Origin: Nitrospinaceae bacterium
Lineage (GTDB): Bacteria; UBA8248
Reading direction: 5' to 3'
NCBI GenBank assembly: GCA_018669005.1
Contig: JABJAL010000074.1
Location: 1-38,788 of the forward strand
DNA length: 38,788 bases
The stretch's first letter is position 1. Each line of letters opens with the position of its first letter. Under the pieces are notes generated by a model, which was not told where the DNA came from, did not search any database, and saw only the letters and a list, made by a program, of their open reading frames with translations. Below are positions 18,659-26,479 of this stretch, one piece after another. A program made the translations under genes and the position numbers.

Positions 18659-20296
18659 TTAATCCGCTTTTGGTCCTGCCGCTATAACTTGTTTTGAAAC
18701 CTGATCCTCAAACTGGTGGAAATGTTCCTGGAAAAGGCCAGCCAACTCGCGGGATTTTTGGTCGTATTTCTTTTTGCTCTTCCAAGCATTCCAGGGGATA
18801 AGCGTTTTGGCCGGAATCCCCGGGCATGATTTCGGGATGCTGAGACCGAAGACAGAGTCCTTGATGGTCGGTGTTTTCGACAGTTTTCCGTCGATAGCTG
18901 CAGTGAGCAGGGCCCGTGTGTGATTAAGTGAAACCCTATCAGGATCCGTGGCAGGGTCGCCATTCAAACCCGTATTGATTAGCCAGACCTGCGCCTTATG
19001 TTTTTTAATCTTGTCGCGCAATAATTCTGCGTAGCGGTTTGGATGCCAGGCGAGGAAGGGGGCGCCAAAACAGGTGCTGAAAGTGGCTTCAGGATCAACA
19101 ACCCCTGCTTCGGTTCCGGCAACCTTGGCCGTGTAGCCCGATAAGAAATGGTACATGGCCTGCTCGGGGCTGAGTTTGCTGATGGGCGGCAGTACACCAA
19201 AGGCATCGAATGTCAGGAAGAAAATATTTTTCGGATGCCCGCCCATTCCAGTGGTAATGCAATTGTCAATGAATTCAACAGGATAGGTTGCCCGTGTATT
19301 TTCGGTATAGCGAATGTCGGTGTAGTCGATTTCTCTCGTGTCAGCATCGACAAAAACATTTTCCAGCACCGAGCCAAAACGAATGGCGTCCCAAATCTGT
19401 GGTTCCTTCTCGCGGGTGAGGTCGATGGTTTTGGCGTAGCACCCGCCCTCGAAATTGAAGATTCCTTTGTCGGTCCAGCCATGTTCGTCATCACCGATGA
19501 GTCGGCGGTTGGGGTCGGCGGAAAGTGTGGTTTTGCCGGTACCCGATAGCCCGAAGAAAAGCGCTGTGTTGTCCTTCTCGTCAGCGTTCGCCGAGCAGTG
19601 CATGGGGAATACATTTTTTCCGGGAAGAAGGTAATTCATCAAAAAGAAAGCTGATTTCTTCATCTCGCCGGCATATTCTGAGCCGCCCACGAGGACGAGG
19701 CGTTTTTCGAAATTCACGAGAGTGAAGTTTTCTTTTCGAAGACCGTCCTTGGGCCCGTCGCCATGGAGGCGGCCGACGTCTATAACGGTGAACTGTGTTT
19801 TATGTTTTTTTAATTCATCGACCGTGGGTCGAACGAAAAGAGTTGTGCAGAAAAGAGAATGCCAAGCCTGCTCAGAAATCACTCTGACGGGAACCCGGTA
19901 ACGGGGATCGCGACCAACAAAGCCATCGAAAATGAATAAGTCTTTCCGCTTAAGGTATTTTTTTACTTTTGCGAAAATCTTGTCCCAGTTTTTAGTCGAG
20001 ATCTTCTGGTTGATTTCGCCCCACCAAATATCTTTGTTCGATGGACTCTGATCGACCGTGAATTTATCCTTCGGCGAGCGCCCCGAATATTTTCCAGTAT
20101 GTACGACTAGGGCGCCGTTGGGGGCTAGATACCCTTCCTCTCTTGCGACCGATATTTCTGTCAATCTCGCAACAGGTAAGTTTCTGTGAACAGAACCGAT
20201 GTTTGTTAGTCCGAGTTTTTCGAGACCATAGGTTTTGTTCTTTTTCGTTGAAGCGGCCGAGGTATTCGATTTGCTTCCTCGTGTAACCATTGCCAT
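18659..20296 (-). CDS. pckA: ATP-dependent phosphoenolpyruvate carboxykinase
   Basis: Catalyses oxaloacetate + ATP to PEP + CO2 + ADP, the first step of gluconeogenesis. Its 545 residues match the family (about 530-540) apart from a Lys/Ser/Thr-rich N-terminal tail of about 22 residues. Visible motifs are the substrate-binding RSPKDKF, the P-loop GLSGTGKTT (249-257), kinase-2 LIGDDEHGW (266-274), FEGGCYAKT, and the adenine/ribose region NTGLNGDP near the end. The ATG at 20296 is well supported by AAGGAGGA at 7 bases. The tautomerase gene follows 53 bases downstream. The presence of this enzyme fits growth on organic acids. Confidence 0.96.
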   Translation of the reverse strand: MAMVTRGSKSNTSAASTKKNKTYGLEKLGLTNIGSVHRNLPVARLTEISVAREEGYLAPNGALVVHTGKYSGRSPKDKFTVDQSPSNKDIWWGEINQKISTKNWDKIFAKVKKYLKRKDLFIFDGFVGRDPRYRVPVRVISEQAWHSLFCTTLFVRPTVDELKKHKTQFTVIDVGRLHGDGPKDGLRKENFTLVNFEKRLVLVGGSEYAGEMKKSAFFLMNYLLPGKNVFPMHCSANADEKDNTALFFGLSGTGKTTLSADPNRRLIGDDEHGWTDKGIFNFEGGCYAKTIDLTREKEPQIWDAIRFGSVLENVFVDADTREIDYTDIRYTENTRATYPVEFIDNCITTGMGGHPKNIFFLTFDAFGVLPPISKLSPEQAMYHFLSGYTAKVAGTEAGVVDPEATFSTCFGAPFLAWHPNRYAELLRDKIKKHKAQVWLINTGLNGDPATDPDRVSLNHTRALLTAAIDGKLSKTPTIKDSVFGLSIPKSCPGIPAKTLIPWNAWKSKKKYDQKSRELAGLFQEHFHQFEDQVSKQVIAAGPKAD

Positions 20297-20497
20297 GAAA
20301 ATTCCTCCTTGAGCGCCTCATAAAATATTTTTATGAATTGTGAAAAGGGCTCGCGGTTCCCTTTGGGCGGAAAAAAATGATGTGCCTGATGTGGTCTCTC
20401 TTAGCGAAAAATTGAGTGAATTAGGCGGCCAACTCAGCCGCAATATGCGCCGGCGATGGTGGAAGGTCAACCAAATAAGTCATTGAAAACGACGATT

Positions 20498-20881
20498 TCA
20501 GATAGGTTGTCTTCCCGCGAGTCCGGCATCGGTCTCGTGCCAATGGGAGATCGTTTCCTCGCTCATTTTCCAGCAAAGATAGACGATGCGCCCTTCTCGA
20601 ATGAAGGGAAAATCCACTAGGCCCGAGGTGATATCTTTTACCTCGATGCTCATATTTTCGAAGTAGGTTAGCTGGCTTTTTAACTTTTTGGCCAGGCTCA
20701 AATATTTTCCGGCATCTGAGATAGTGGATCCGCCTTTGTCTATTTTCATTGCTAATTGGCGAACTTCTTTTTGGTAGGGGGCCAGATTTTGCCAGTTAAC
20801 CTGCATGGCTATTAGGCGGTCTCGAAGCTCTGGGAGTAGCTCTCTGGCCTCATCAAGAGTAAAGGTCTTTGTTCTACTCAT
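20498..20881 (-). CDS. DUF2203 family protein
   Basis: 127-residue protein. The family pattern is clear: an N-terminal FTLDEARELLPELRDRL helix, a middle coiled helix pair, then VDFPFIREGRIVYLCWKMSEETISHWHETDAG with the invariant HWHE. Function is unknown for the whole family. The gene lies 40 bases after the YgfZ-like gene on the same strand and probably shares its transcript. It is separated from pckA by about 200 bases that hold no gene I can see. Confidence 0.85.
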   Translation of the reverse strand: MSRTKTFTLDEARELLPELRDRLIAMQVNWQNLAPYQKEVRQLAMKIDKGGSTISDAGKYLSLAKKLKSQLTYFENMSIEVKDITSGLVDFPFIREGRIVYLCWKMSEETISHWHETDAGLAGRQPI

Positions 20882-20921
20882 TCCGGTAACCTATTGTTAA
20901 AATTGATCGTAGTCTTCGACG

Positions 20922-21980
20922 TCAATTTTTATAAAATGGGAGGGTTGTAACCTCTCCGTTTAAAGATATATCTCCGTCGTGGACGCTTACCTGACACCCT
21001 GTGTCCATCGCCTTGCGATGTAATAAAGCAAAAGCGAGGGTTTGTCCCTCGGTAGGGCAATAGGCCGCTCGTGTCACGGAGCCCACCTCCTCGCCATTTG
21101 CCTCGACCCTCGCTCCCGTCGGGGGGATTTGTTCTCCAATGAGCCGGATTCCGCAGAGTCCTCGATTCACTTGGCCCAGATATTTAATCTTTGCGATGAC
21201 TTCCTGTCCGATGTAGCAGCCTTTTTCAAAATCTATAGCTGTTGTCTCAAGACCCGCCTGCATGGGATTGATATTTGAATTCATATCGAGGCCAAACAAG
21301 GGGGTTCCAGCCTCGAGGGTGAGGGTTTCAAAGGCGGTTAGCCCGGCCGGGATGGCGCCTCCCTTTAAAAGGGCGTCCCAAAGGTTTTCTGATCTTTCAA
21401 TAGGGATTGTGAGGAGATAACCCTCGTCCCCGGTCCAGGGCTCCCGGGCGATGGTTATTCCCTCGATGTCGATATGCCCGTGCTCGGGGAGTTCACCAGG
21501 GTCGAGACCTGCGCCTTTTAGTATTTTCTGAGATTCAGGCCCGAACAGGCCCAATGCTGCTTGTGAGATGCTGATATCCTCTACTTCGACTTGGTCCATG
21601 ATGATGTACATATCAATTGCCTCAGAGAGTACAGCAGCCATCCCGGGCGCCAGAATGGCATCAAAGCTCTCAGGCTTCCGGTAAAGATATAAATCCGCCA
21701 CGAACTTTCCCTGTCTGGTGAGGAAGGTTGAATAAACCCCTTCGCCGGGCAGGAGGTCTTCCGCCCGGTTGGATAGCATCCCATGGAGGAATTTGGGGGT
21801 GTCAGGGCCTGAAAATCGGAGTTTGCCCCGGTGGGACAAATCAATGACGGCAGCGCTTTCACGGCTAGCGAGATGCTCCGTAGCGGGGTTTCCGAAATTT
21901 GCGGGCACTTGCCAGCCTTCCGATAAAGTCAAAGTGGCACCAAGTGCCTGATGTTTCTTTATGAGAGGGGTATCTGGCAT
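20922..21980 (-). CDS. ygfZ: YgfZ/GcvT-like folate-binding protein
   Basis: 352-residue member of the aminomethyltransferase fold. The YgfZ signature KGCYIGQE is present about two-thirds along, after ETLTLEAGTPLFGLDMN. YgfZ (IBA57 in mitochondria) helps assemble or repair Fe-S clusters using folate. True GcvT also shares this fold, but glycine-cleavage partners are absent here. I start at the ATG at 21980 (MPDTPLIKK), which has GGGA upstream; a TTG at 22022 would add 14 residues. An Fe-S maintenance role would fit a chromosome with Fe-S oxidoreductases, but no direct link is visible. Confidence 0.8.
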   Translation of the reverse strand: MPDTPLIKKHQALGATLTLSEGWQVPANFGNPATEHLASRESAAVIDLSHRGKLRFSGPDTPKFLHGMLSNRAEDLLPGEGVYSTFLTRQGKFVADLYLYRKPESFDAILAPGMAAVLSEAIDMYIIMDQVEVEDISISQAALGLFGPESQKILKGAGLDPGELPEHGHIDIEGITIAREPWTGDEGYLLTIPIERSENLWDALLKGGAIPAGLTAFETLTLEAGTPLFGLDMNSNINPMQAGLETTAIDFEKGCYIGQEVIAKIKYLGQVNRGLCGIRLIGEQIPPTGARVEANGEEVGSVTRAAYCPTEGQTLAFALLHRKAMDTGCQVSVHDGDISLNGEVTTLPFYKN

Positions 21981-22222
21981 TTTATCTGTCCCATAAAACT
22001 TGAAAAAAGTTGTGGAATTCAACCGGAGGCGTTGGCAATTCTATTCCCTGAAGTTAGGGTTATGGCCTCACTCTTAATTGCGTCATTATTCTATTCGCTT
22101 CGGCCAGAGTGTGGTAGTGCTGAAAGCTCAAGAATTCGGAACGGAATGTCTGATGAAGGCGGGTTCGAGTTTGCTCGATGGTTGGCCCGTCGTTCATGTC
22201 ACAAGACGAGGGGGAATTTTTC

Positions 22223-23095
22223 ATGGGCGAGAAGCTTGGGTTTATTGGACTCGGAAAGATGGGTCTGCCACTTTCGAAAAGTCTCATGGCGGACGGCCAT
22301 GAGGTAAGCGGATACGATATTGACCCTGCTCGGGGGCAAATGCTTGAAAAGGCGGGTGGCTTTTCGGCGGCCTCGGGCCGTGAGGTGGCCGAGCGCTCTG
22401 ATATCGTTTTCACCATGCTTCTTAAACCCGAGCACATTGAAGAAAACACGCTTGGCCCCGCCGGTATTGTCTCTGCCGGAAATAAAGGGCTCATCCTCAT
22501 TGAGATGAGTACGATGCATCCCGAGTGGTCGGCCGGGCTGGCCGAAAAACTTGCTGCACAAGGGGTGAAAATGGTGGATGCTCCCGTTTCAGGGACTGTT
22601 CCACATGTTGAGTCGCGAACGCTGGCCTATATGGTGGGCGGAAAAAAGGAGGTTTTCGAGCGAATCCTTCCGGTTATCGCGCCGCTGGGGAAGAGCGTTA
22701 CTTATACAGGGAAGAACGGCTCGGCCTGTGCGATGAAACTTGTAACGAACTTGATAGTGAACGCAGGTGTGGCCTTACTCTCGGAGGGATTGTTGCTGGG
22801 CGAGCGCTCTGGTCTTTCTAAAGAATTGATGTTGGAGTGTCTCGGCTCTAACGCGGCGGCCAGCCATGTTCTTGATTTGAAGGGCGAAAAAATCCTTGAT
22901 AGGGATTTCACGCCGCATGCCTCGGTGGGCATCTATGTCAAGGATCTGGGGCTTTGTGTCGATCTGGCCAAGGATCTGGGGTTTGATGTACCCATGACAG
23001 CCGCCGGGCTCGATATGTTCCAGCGTGCCGAGGCGGCGGGTTGGAAAGAGGATGACTGTGCACGCGTAATCGAAGTATATGAAGATAAGGACTAA
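22223..23095 (+). CDS. 3-hydroxyisobutyrate dehydrogenase family NAD(P)-dependent oxidoreductase
   Basis: 290-residue beta-hydroxyacid dehydrogenase. It has the N-terminal dinucleotide fold GFIGLGKMG, the substrate loop DAPVSGT (119-125), and catalytic Lys172 in the KLVTN segment after GKNGSACA. Family members reduce or oxidise 3-hydroxyisobutyrate, tartronate semialdehyde or succinic semialdehyde; residues do not fix the substrate here. The ATG at 22223 has GAGGGGG at about 8 bases, preferred over 22178. The LVIVD propeller gene starts 29 bases after the stop, so they form a likely operon closed by the terminator at 24351. If the cell handles oxalate or glyoxylate, a tartronate-semialdehyde reductase role would fit, but this is inference. 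Confidence 0.88.
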   Translation: MGEKLGFIGLGKMGLPLSKSLMADGHEVSGYDIDPARGQMLEKAGGFSAASGREVAERSDIVFTMLLKPEHIEENTLGPAGIVSAGNKGLILIEMSTMHPEWSAGLAEKLAAQGVKMVDAPVSGTVPHVESRTLAYMVGGKKEVFERILPVIAPLGKSVTYTGKNGSACAMKLVTNLIVNAGVALLSEGLLLGERSGLSKELMLECLGSNAAASHVLDLKGEKILDRDFTPHASVGIYVKDLGLCVDLAKDLGFDVPMTAAGLDMFQRAEAAGWKEDDCARVIEVYEDKD

Positions 23096-23124
23096 ATTAT
23101 TTGACTCTAATCAGGAGATAAGCA

Positions 23125-24318
23125 ATGACAGTAGGGGCAGTAGGTGATCCGGCTGAAGCCAAGAATTTTAAACTTTTAGGTCACGACCCTAGTGCGGCGT
23201 GGGGTGGGGGGAGCCTTGTCGAGGTTCACAAAGGGTTTGCTTATGTGGGCGCCGTAGGGACCTCGGGCTATGACGGCCCCGAAGGATTTACGATTCACAA
23301 TGTCTCGGACCCCACGAAACCGAAAAAAGTAGGGGAGGTGAAGGCGGGTCCCGGAATCCATAACCACAAGCTGCGGGTTGTCGGTGATGATTTGCTCTAC
23401 GTGAACAACGAGCAGCTTCATACGCCCGAAGGTAAGAGCGCCCGCGCAGGCATTCAGATCTTCAACATCAGCGATCCGGCGAATCCCAAGGAAGTGGGAT
23501 TTTATGACATGCCCGGCACCGGGCCTCATCGCTTTGGAGTGGACAACGAGCGCCAACTGGCATTTTTCCCTAACGATGCGGTCGAGGGTTGGCGCGGCCG
23601 GGTGAATTGGACGGTGGACATTAGCGACCCGCTCAAGCCCGAACTACTCAGCCTTTGGGGTCTGCCAGAGCAGGACCTAGCGCTAAATCTCCCCTACGAA
23701 GAGCCCGAGACGATGGAGCGAAGAACACAATGCCATGGCCCGGCAATTATCCGCGATGACAGGATGTTCTGCGGCTTCTGGGGAGGTGGCATGGGCATCG
23801 CAGATTGCTCGGATATAAAAAACGTCAAGCACATCTCGGACCTTTGCTGGGCACCACCGTTTATCGGCTCGACGCACACGGTATGGCCCGTTGATGATCG
23901 GCCCTATGTCGTGGTGACCGACGAGGCGCGCGATCACACTGCCTATAGGGAAAGTCAGTTCATGTGGATCGTTGATATTCGAGATGAGACGAAACCCATT
24001 CCGATAGCGACCTACATGCCGGATCGGGAAAAGTATTTCGATCGAGGCCTGCGCTATGGCGCCCATAATATTCTCGAATACAAGCCAGGGAAGAATCCTT
24101 GGCCGAACATTATTTTCCTAACCTATTTCAATTCAGGGCTTCGCGCGGTGGACATATCGGATCCTTTCAATCCCACTGAAGTGGGCTGCTTTGTTCCCGA
24201 AATGAACTTCGGCAAGGGATGTTGCCAGTCTAATGACGTGGGTATGGACGAGGAAGGGCGTATGTACCTCATCGACAGAAACGGCGGCGGCATGCACATC
24301 GTCGAATATACGGGTTGA
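23125..24318 (+). CDS. LVIVD-repeat seven-bladed beta-propeller protein, predicted metal-binding
   Basis: 397-residue protein with seven LVIVD-type repeats. These include FTIHNVSDPTKPKKVG, IQIFNISDPANPKEVG, WTVDISDPLKPELL, a divergent MGIADCSDIKNVKHIS, WIVDIRDETKPIPI, LRAVDISDPFNPTEVG and a closing MHIVEYTG strand. This count suits a closed seven-bladed propeller. Five blades carry His at the same place, the start of the inner strand: His81, His135, His204, His251 and His314. Together they would point to the central channel, a layout known from His-coordinated metal propeller enzymes. There is no signal peptide, so it is probably cytosolic, unlike many LVIVD proteins. The ATG at 23125 follows AGGAG. 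It is co-transcribed with the 3-HIBADH-family gene. Function unknown. Confidence 0.8.
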   Translation: MTVGAVGDPAEAKNFKLLGHDPSAAWGGGSLVEVHKGFAYVGAVGTSGYDGPEGFTIHNVSDPTKPKKVGEVKAGPGIHNHKLRVVGDDLLYVNNEQLHTPEGKSARAGIQIFNISDPANPKEVGFYDMPGTGPHRFGVDNERQLAFFPNDAVEGWRGRVNWTVDISDPLKPELLSLWGLPEQDLALNLPYEEPETMERRTQCHGPAIIRDDRMFCGFWGGGMGIADCSDIKNVKHISDLCWAPPFIGSTHTVWPVDDRPYVVVTDEARDHTAYRESQFMWIVDIRDETKPIPIATYMPDREKYFDRGLRYGAHNILEYKPGKNPWPNIIFLTYFNSGLRAVDISDPFNPTEVGCFVPEMNFGKGCCQSNDVGMDEEGRMYLIDRNGGGMHIVEYTG

Positions 24319-24350
24319 TGAAGCTTGATCGTGTGAATTGAACATCTTGC

Positions 24351-24386
24351 AAAAAAAGGGGGCGCTATGTGGTGCCCCCTTTTTTT
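24351..24386. terminator. Bidirectional intrinsic terminator
   Basis: A7-GGGGGC pairs with GCCCCC-T7 around a short loop (GC and GT inner pairs extend the stem). The A tract and T tract make it usable from both strands. It ends the LVIVD operon on the plus strand. Confidence 0.85.
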
Positions 24387-24447
24387 GCGTGTATAGGAAC
24401 TTCATAGTATTGTTTCTATATCGCTCTCTAGATTGTGGAGGTAAAAA

Positions 24448-24888
24448 ATGAAGCTCGATTTTATGCTGACGGTCGCGGTAGCGGGTTTTTTGGCGACTTA
24501 TTGTCATATGGCTTTTGCCCTGACGGCGGATCGTGTTGGAATGGTGAAGCTTGATTTTGGCAAAGGGCTCTCGATGCTCCTGTTCGGGGAATCTTATGGT
24601 GGGAGCCCACCCTATGTTCTGGGGTTTATCGCTGTTCATCTGAATGGAATTGTTTTTGCTCTTTTCTATGCGACAGTGGTCGGTCCGATGATGTCGGGAT
24701 CAAACGTTGTGCGCGGGCTGATTTTCGGTGGGATTCTGTTGATATTCTCTCAGTGCTTTTTCAATCCGTTTATCACAAAACACGGATTTTTTGCCATGAA
24801 GGCAAATCCCCGAGCCTGGCAGACAGCTGTTGTCGCTCATGCCATCTATGGCGTTATCCTGGGTTGGCTCTCGCCAATCGCTAGCTAG
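24448..24888 (+). CDS. Small four-helix membrane protein (DUF6789-like)
   Basis: 146-residue membrane protein with about four hydrophobic segments: residues 5-25, 58-78, 88-105 and 125-142. An amphipathic stretch, KLDFGKGLSMLLFG, lies between helices 1 and 2. The overall pattern resembles small DUF6789-type proteins whose function is unknown. The ATG at 24448 is well placed behind GGAGG. Its 3' end overlaps the convergent methyltransferase gene by 8 bases. It stands alone after the terminator at 24351. Confidence 0.6.
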   Translation: MKLDFMLTVAVAGFLATYCHMAFALTADRVGMVKLDFGKGLSMLLFGESYGGSPPYVLGFIAVHLNGIVFALFYATVVGPMMSGSNVVRGLIFGGILLIFSQCFFNPFITKHGFFAMKANPRAWQTAVVAHAIYGVILGWLSPIAS

Positions 24889-25600
24889 GGGGTGGATTTT
24901 CCACGGCTATGTCGCGAAGTTTTTTCGCCCGCCCGGAAATTCCAAATATGCCACCTATAAAGGATGGCACGGTTTCGCGGTAGCGCTCATATGAGGCTCC
25001 GTAGCGCTTGATCAGATCGCGTTCCTCAAAGCGGTTGCCGATGAGAATATAGATCGTCAGACATGCAGCGAAGGTGACGCTGTGGAACGTGTAGGTCTGC
25101 TGAGCCCAGATCCAGAGGAAGGCTGCAGTGTTCAGAGGATGCCTCACCCAAAGATAGAGCCCGCCCATCGCGAGTGGTTCGACCTGCTGCACCAAGGGGA
25201 AATCTTCGGGCTCGGTGGGGGCCAGATTCTTCGTTTCTCCCGAAAGCCACCTCCCAAATTGGGCGGTGCCGATAAATTCCCAAAAATTAATATCGCGAAA
25301 ACAGACTGCGATCAACAAAACTGCCCCGCCTTTTGCGACTAGGGGCAGAATTCTCAATACACCGGTAAGCTCGATAAGATTGGCATCTCCTTTAAGGTCA
25401 TGGGGCATGACCCATAGCCAGAGCAATATCGAAGTTGATGTCGCCGCGTAGAGCGGGCGGTAGAGCCCGGCCAAGAAGGCAGAGCCCATGAGCCGCTCGA
25501 CTGCTCGCTTCACCCAACCTCGGCAAAAGAGGCTGTGCGCCAAGCCGAACGCGCTCCACCCGAGGCAGATAAAAAGAGAACTCCAAACAGAATCGGCCAT
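24881..25600 (-). CDS. ICMT/MddA-like membrane methyltransferase
   Basis: 239-residue integral membrane protein of the isoprenylcysteine carboxyl methyltransferase/NnrU superfamily. The SAM-binding signature is visible: RHP at 153-155, then FEERDLIKRYG with Glu192/Glu193 and the closing YERYRETVPSF. Five or more hydrophobic helices precede it. The layout (RHP, E..DL, Y..Y, VP.F) is shared with methanethiol S-methyltransferase MddA, which makes dimethylsulfide, but phospholipid or protein substrates are also possible. The ATG at 25600 begins 2 bases after the stop codon of the deacetylase gene, so translation is probably coupled. A longer reading frame reaching 25774 only overlaps that gene and is not used. 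Confidence 0.7.
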   Translation of the reverse strand: MADSVWSSLFICLGWSAFGLAHSLFCRGWVKRAVERLMGSAFLAGLYRPLYAATSTSILLWLWVMPHDLKGDANLIELTGVLRILPLVAKGGAVLLIAVCFRDINFWEFIGTAQFGRWLSGETKNLAPTEPEDFPLVQQVEPLAMGGLYLWVRHPLNTAAFLWIWAQQTYTFHSVTFAACLTIYILIGNRFEERDLIKRYGASYERYRETVPSFIGGIFGISGRAKKLRDIAVENPPPS

Positions 25601-25602
25601 AT

Positions 25603-26448
25603 CTATTTTTTGGCGGCTTTCTTGGCGCCCTTGGGTGGCTTGACCTGTCCTGCCCATTCGCGGGCGACTTCGCCGGTCGTGGCGAACCAGCAATCGCCTT
25701 TGTCCATGATGTGCTTGACCAGCCGGTCCATCATCCTGATGCGGTGATGCTGTCCGATGGTCTGGGGGTGGCACATGAAGTTGATGTAGCCGCCCTCCTC
25801 ATAGGTTCCCTCGAACTCCTCAACCCACATCGAATAGACCGATTCGGCGTCCTGAATACCATTGCCGAACGGTGGGCTGCCACTGAAGCCAAAGAAAATG
25901 AAGTCGTCGAGAGTCCACTTCGTTGGAAGCTCGACGAGGCCGTTCGGGTGATAGTAGGGCCAATCATCGTCCATTAGATTTGAGTGGTAGTGAAGTCCGT
26001 GTTTCTTGAGAAGATCCATAGTGTGCGCCCCGGGATCGCATGAGGGTGTTCGCGAGCCGGTGGGTTTCTTGCCGGTCATTCTCTCCAGAATATCCAGGGC
26101 GCGCTCAATAAGTTCCTCTTCTCTTACGACATCGGCCATTTGAAAGGGTTTTTCGTGAAGGTGGCCATGGTGGCCGATCTCATAGCCACCTTTCATGATG
26201 TTCTCCGTCATTTTCGGCCATTTTTCCGCCGTCCAGCTCGGGAGAAAGAAAGTCCCTGGGATGGAATATTTCTTCAATAGCTTGATGATCCGGGGTACGC
26301 CCACCTTGGGGCCGTAGGCGCCCATGGCATTGTGAATCGGCCTGTGACCTAGGTGCGGGTCCCGGGCTATCCATAGGGATTCGCCATCTACGTCGAAGGT
26401 GAGGCAGACGGCGCATTTTGCGCCATTTTTCCATTTGATTTTTGCCAT
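25603..26448 (-). CDS. Polysaccharide-deacetylase-fold amidohydrolase (PgdA/PuuE/cyclic-imide-hydrolase-like)
   Basis: 281-residue NodB-fold hydrolase. Metal and catalytic residues are Asp19/Asp21 in TFDVDGE and His94 and His98 in GHHGHLHEKP. A second catalytic region is TGSRTPSCDPG, with CHPQ late in the chain. The layout is close to H. pylori HP0310 (PgdA), to metal-independent allantoinase PuuE and to cyclic imide hydrolase, not to chitin deacetylases. Its gene follows the carbamoylase gene by 31 bases on the same strand. A ring-opening amidohydrolase feeding a carbamoylase or allantoate-type hydrolase is therefore more plausible than cell-wall deacetylation, and there is no signal peptide. 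It ends in a Lys/Ala-rich tail. Substrate unproven. Confidence 0.8.
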   Translation of the reverse strand: MAKIKWKNGAKCAVCLTFDVDGESLWIARDPHLGHRPIHNAMGAYGPKVGVPRIIKLLKKYSIPGTFFLPSWTAEKWPKMTENIMKGGYEIGHHGHLHEKPFQMADVVREEELIERALDILERMTGKKPTGSRTPSCDPGAHTMDLLKKHGLHYHSNLMDDDWPYYHPNGLVELPTKWTLDDFIFFGFSGSPPFGNGIQDAESVYSMWVEEFEGTYEEGGYINFMCHPQTIGQHHRIRMMDRLVKHIMDKGDCWFATTGEVAREWAGQVKPPKGAKKAAKK

Positions 26449-26479
26449 TTTTGATCTCTCTTTCCGTGTGAATAAAAAT

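Noticed and set aside
25601-25774. Longer N-terminus for the ICMT-like methyltransferase
   Set aside because: The added 58 residues are charged, lie entirely inside the deacetylase gene in another frame, and precede a normal membrane start at 25600.
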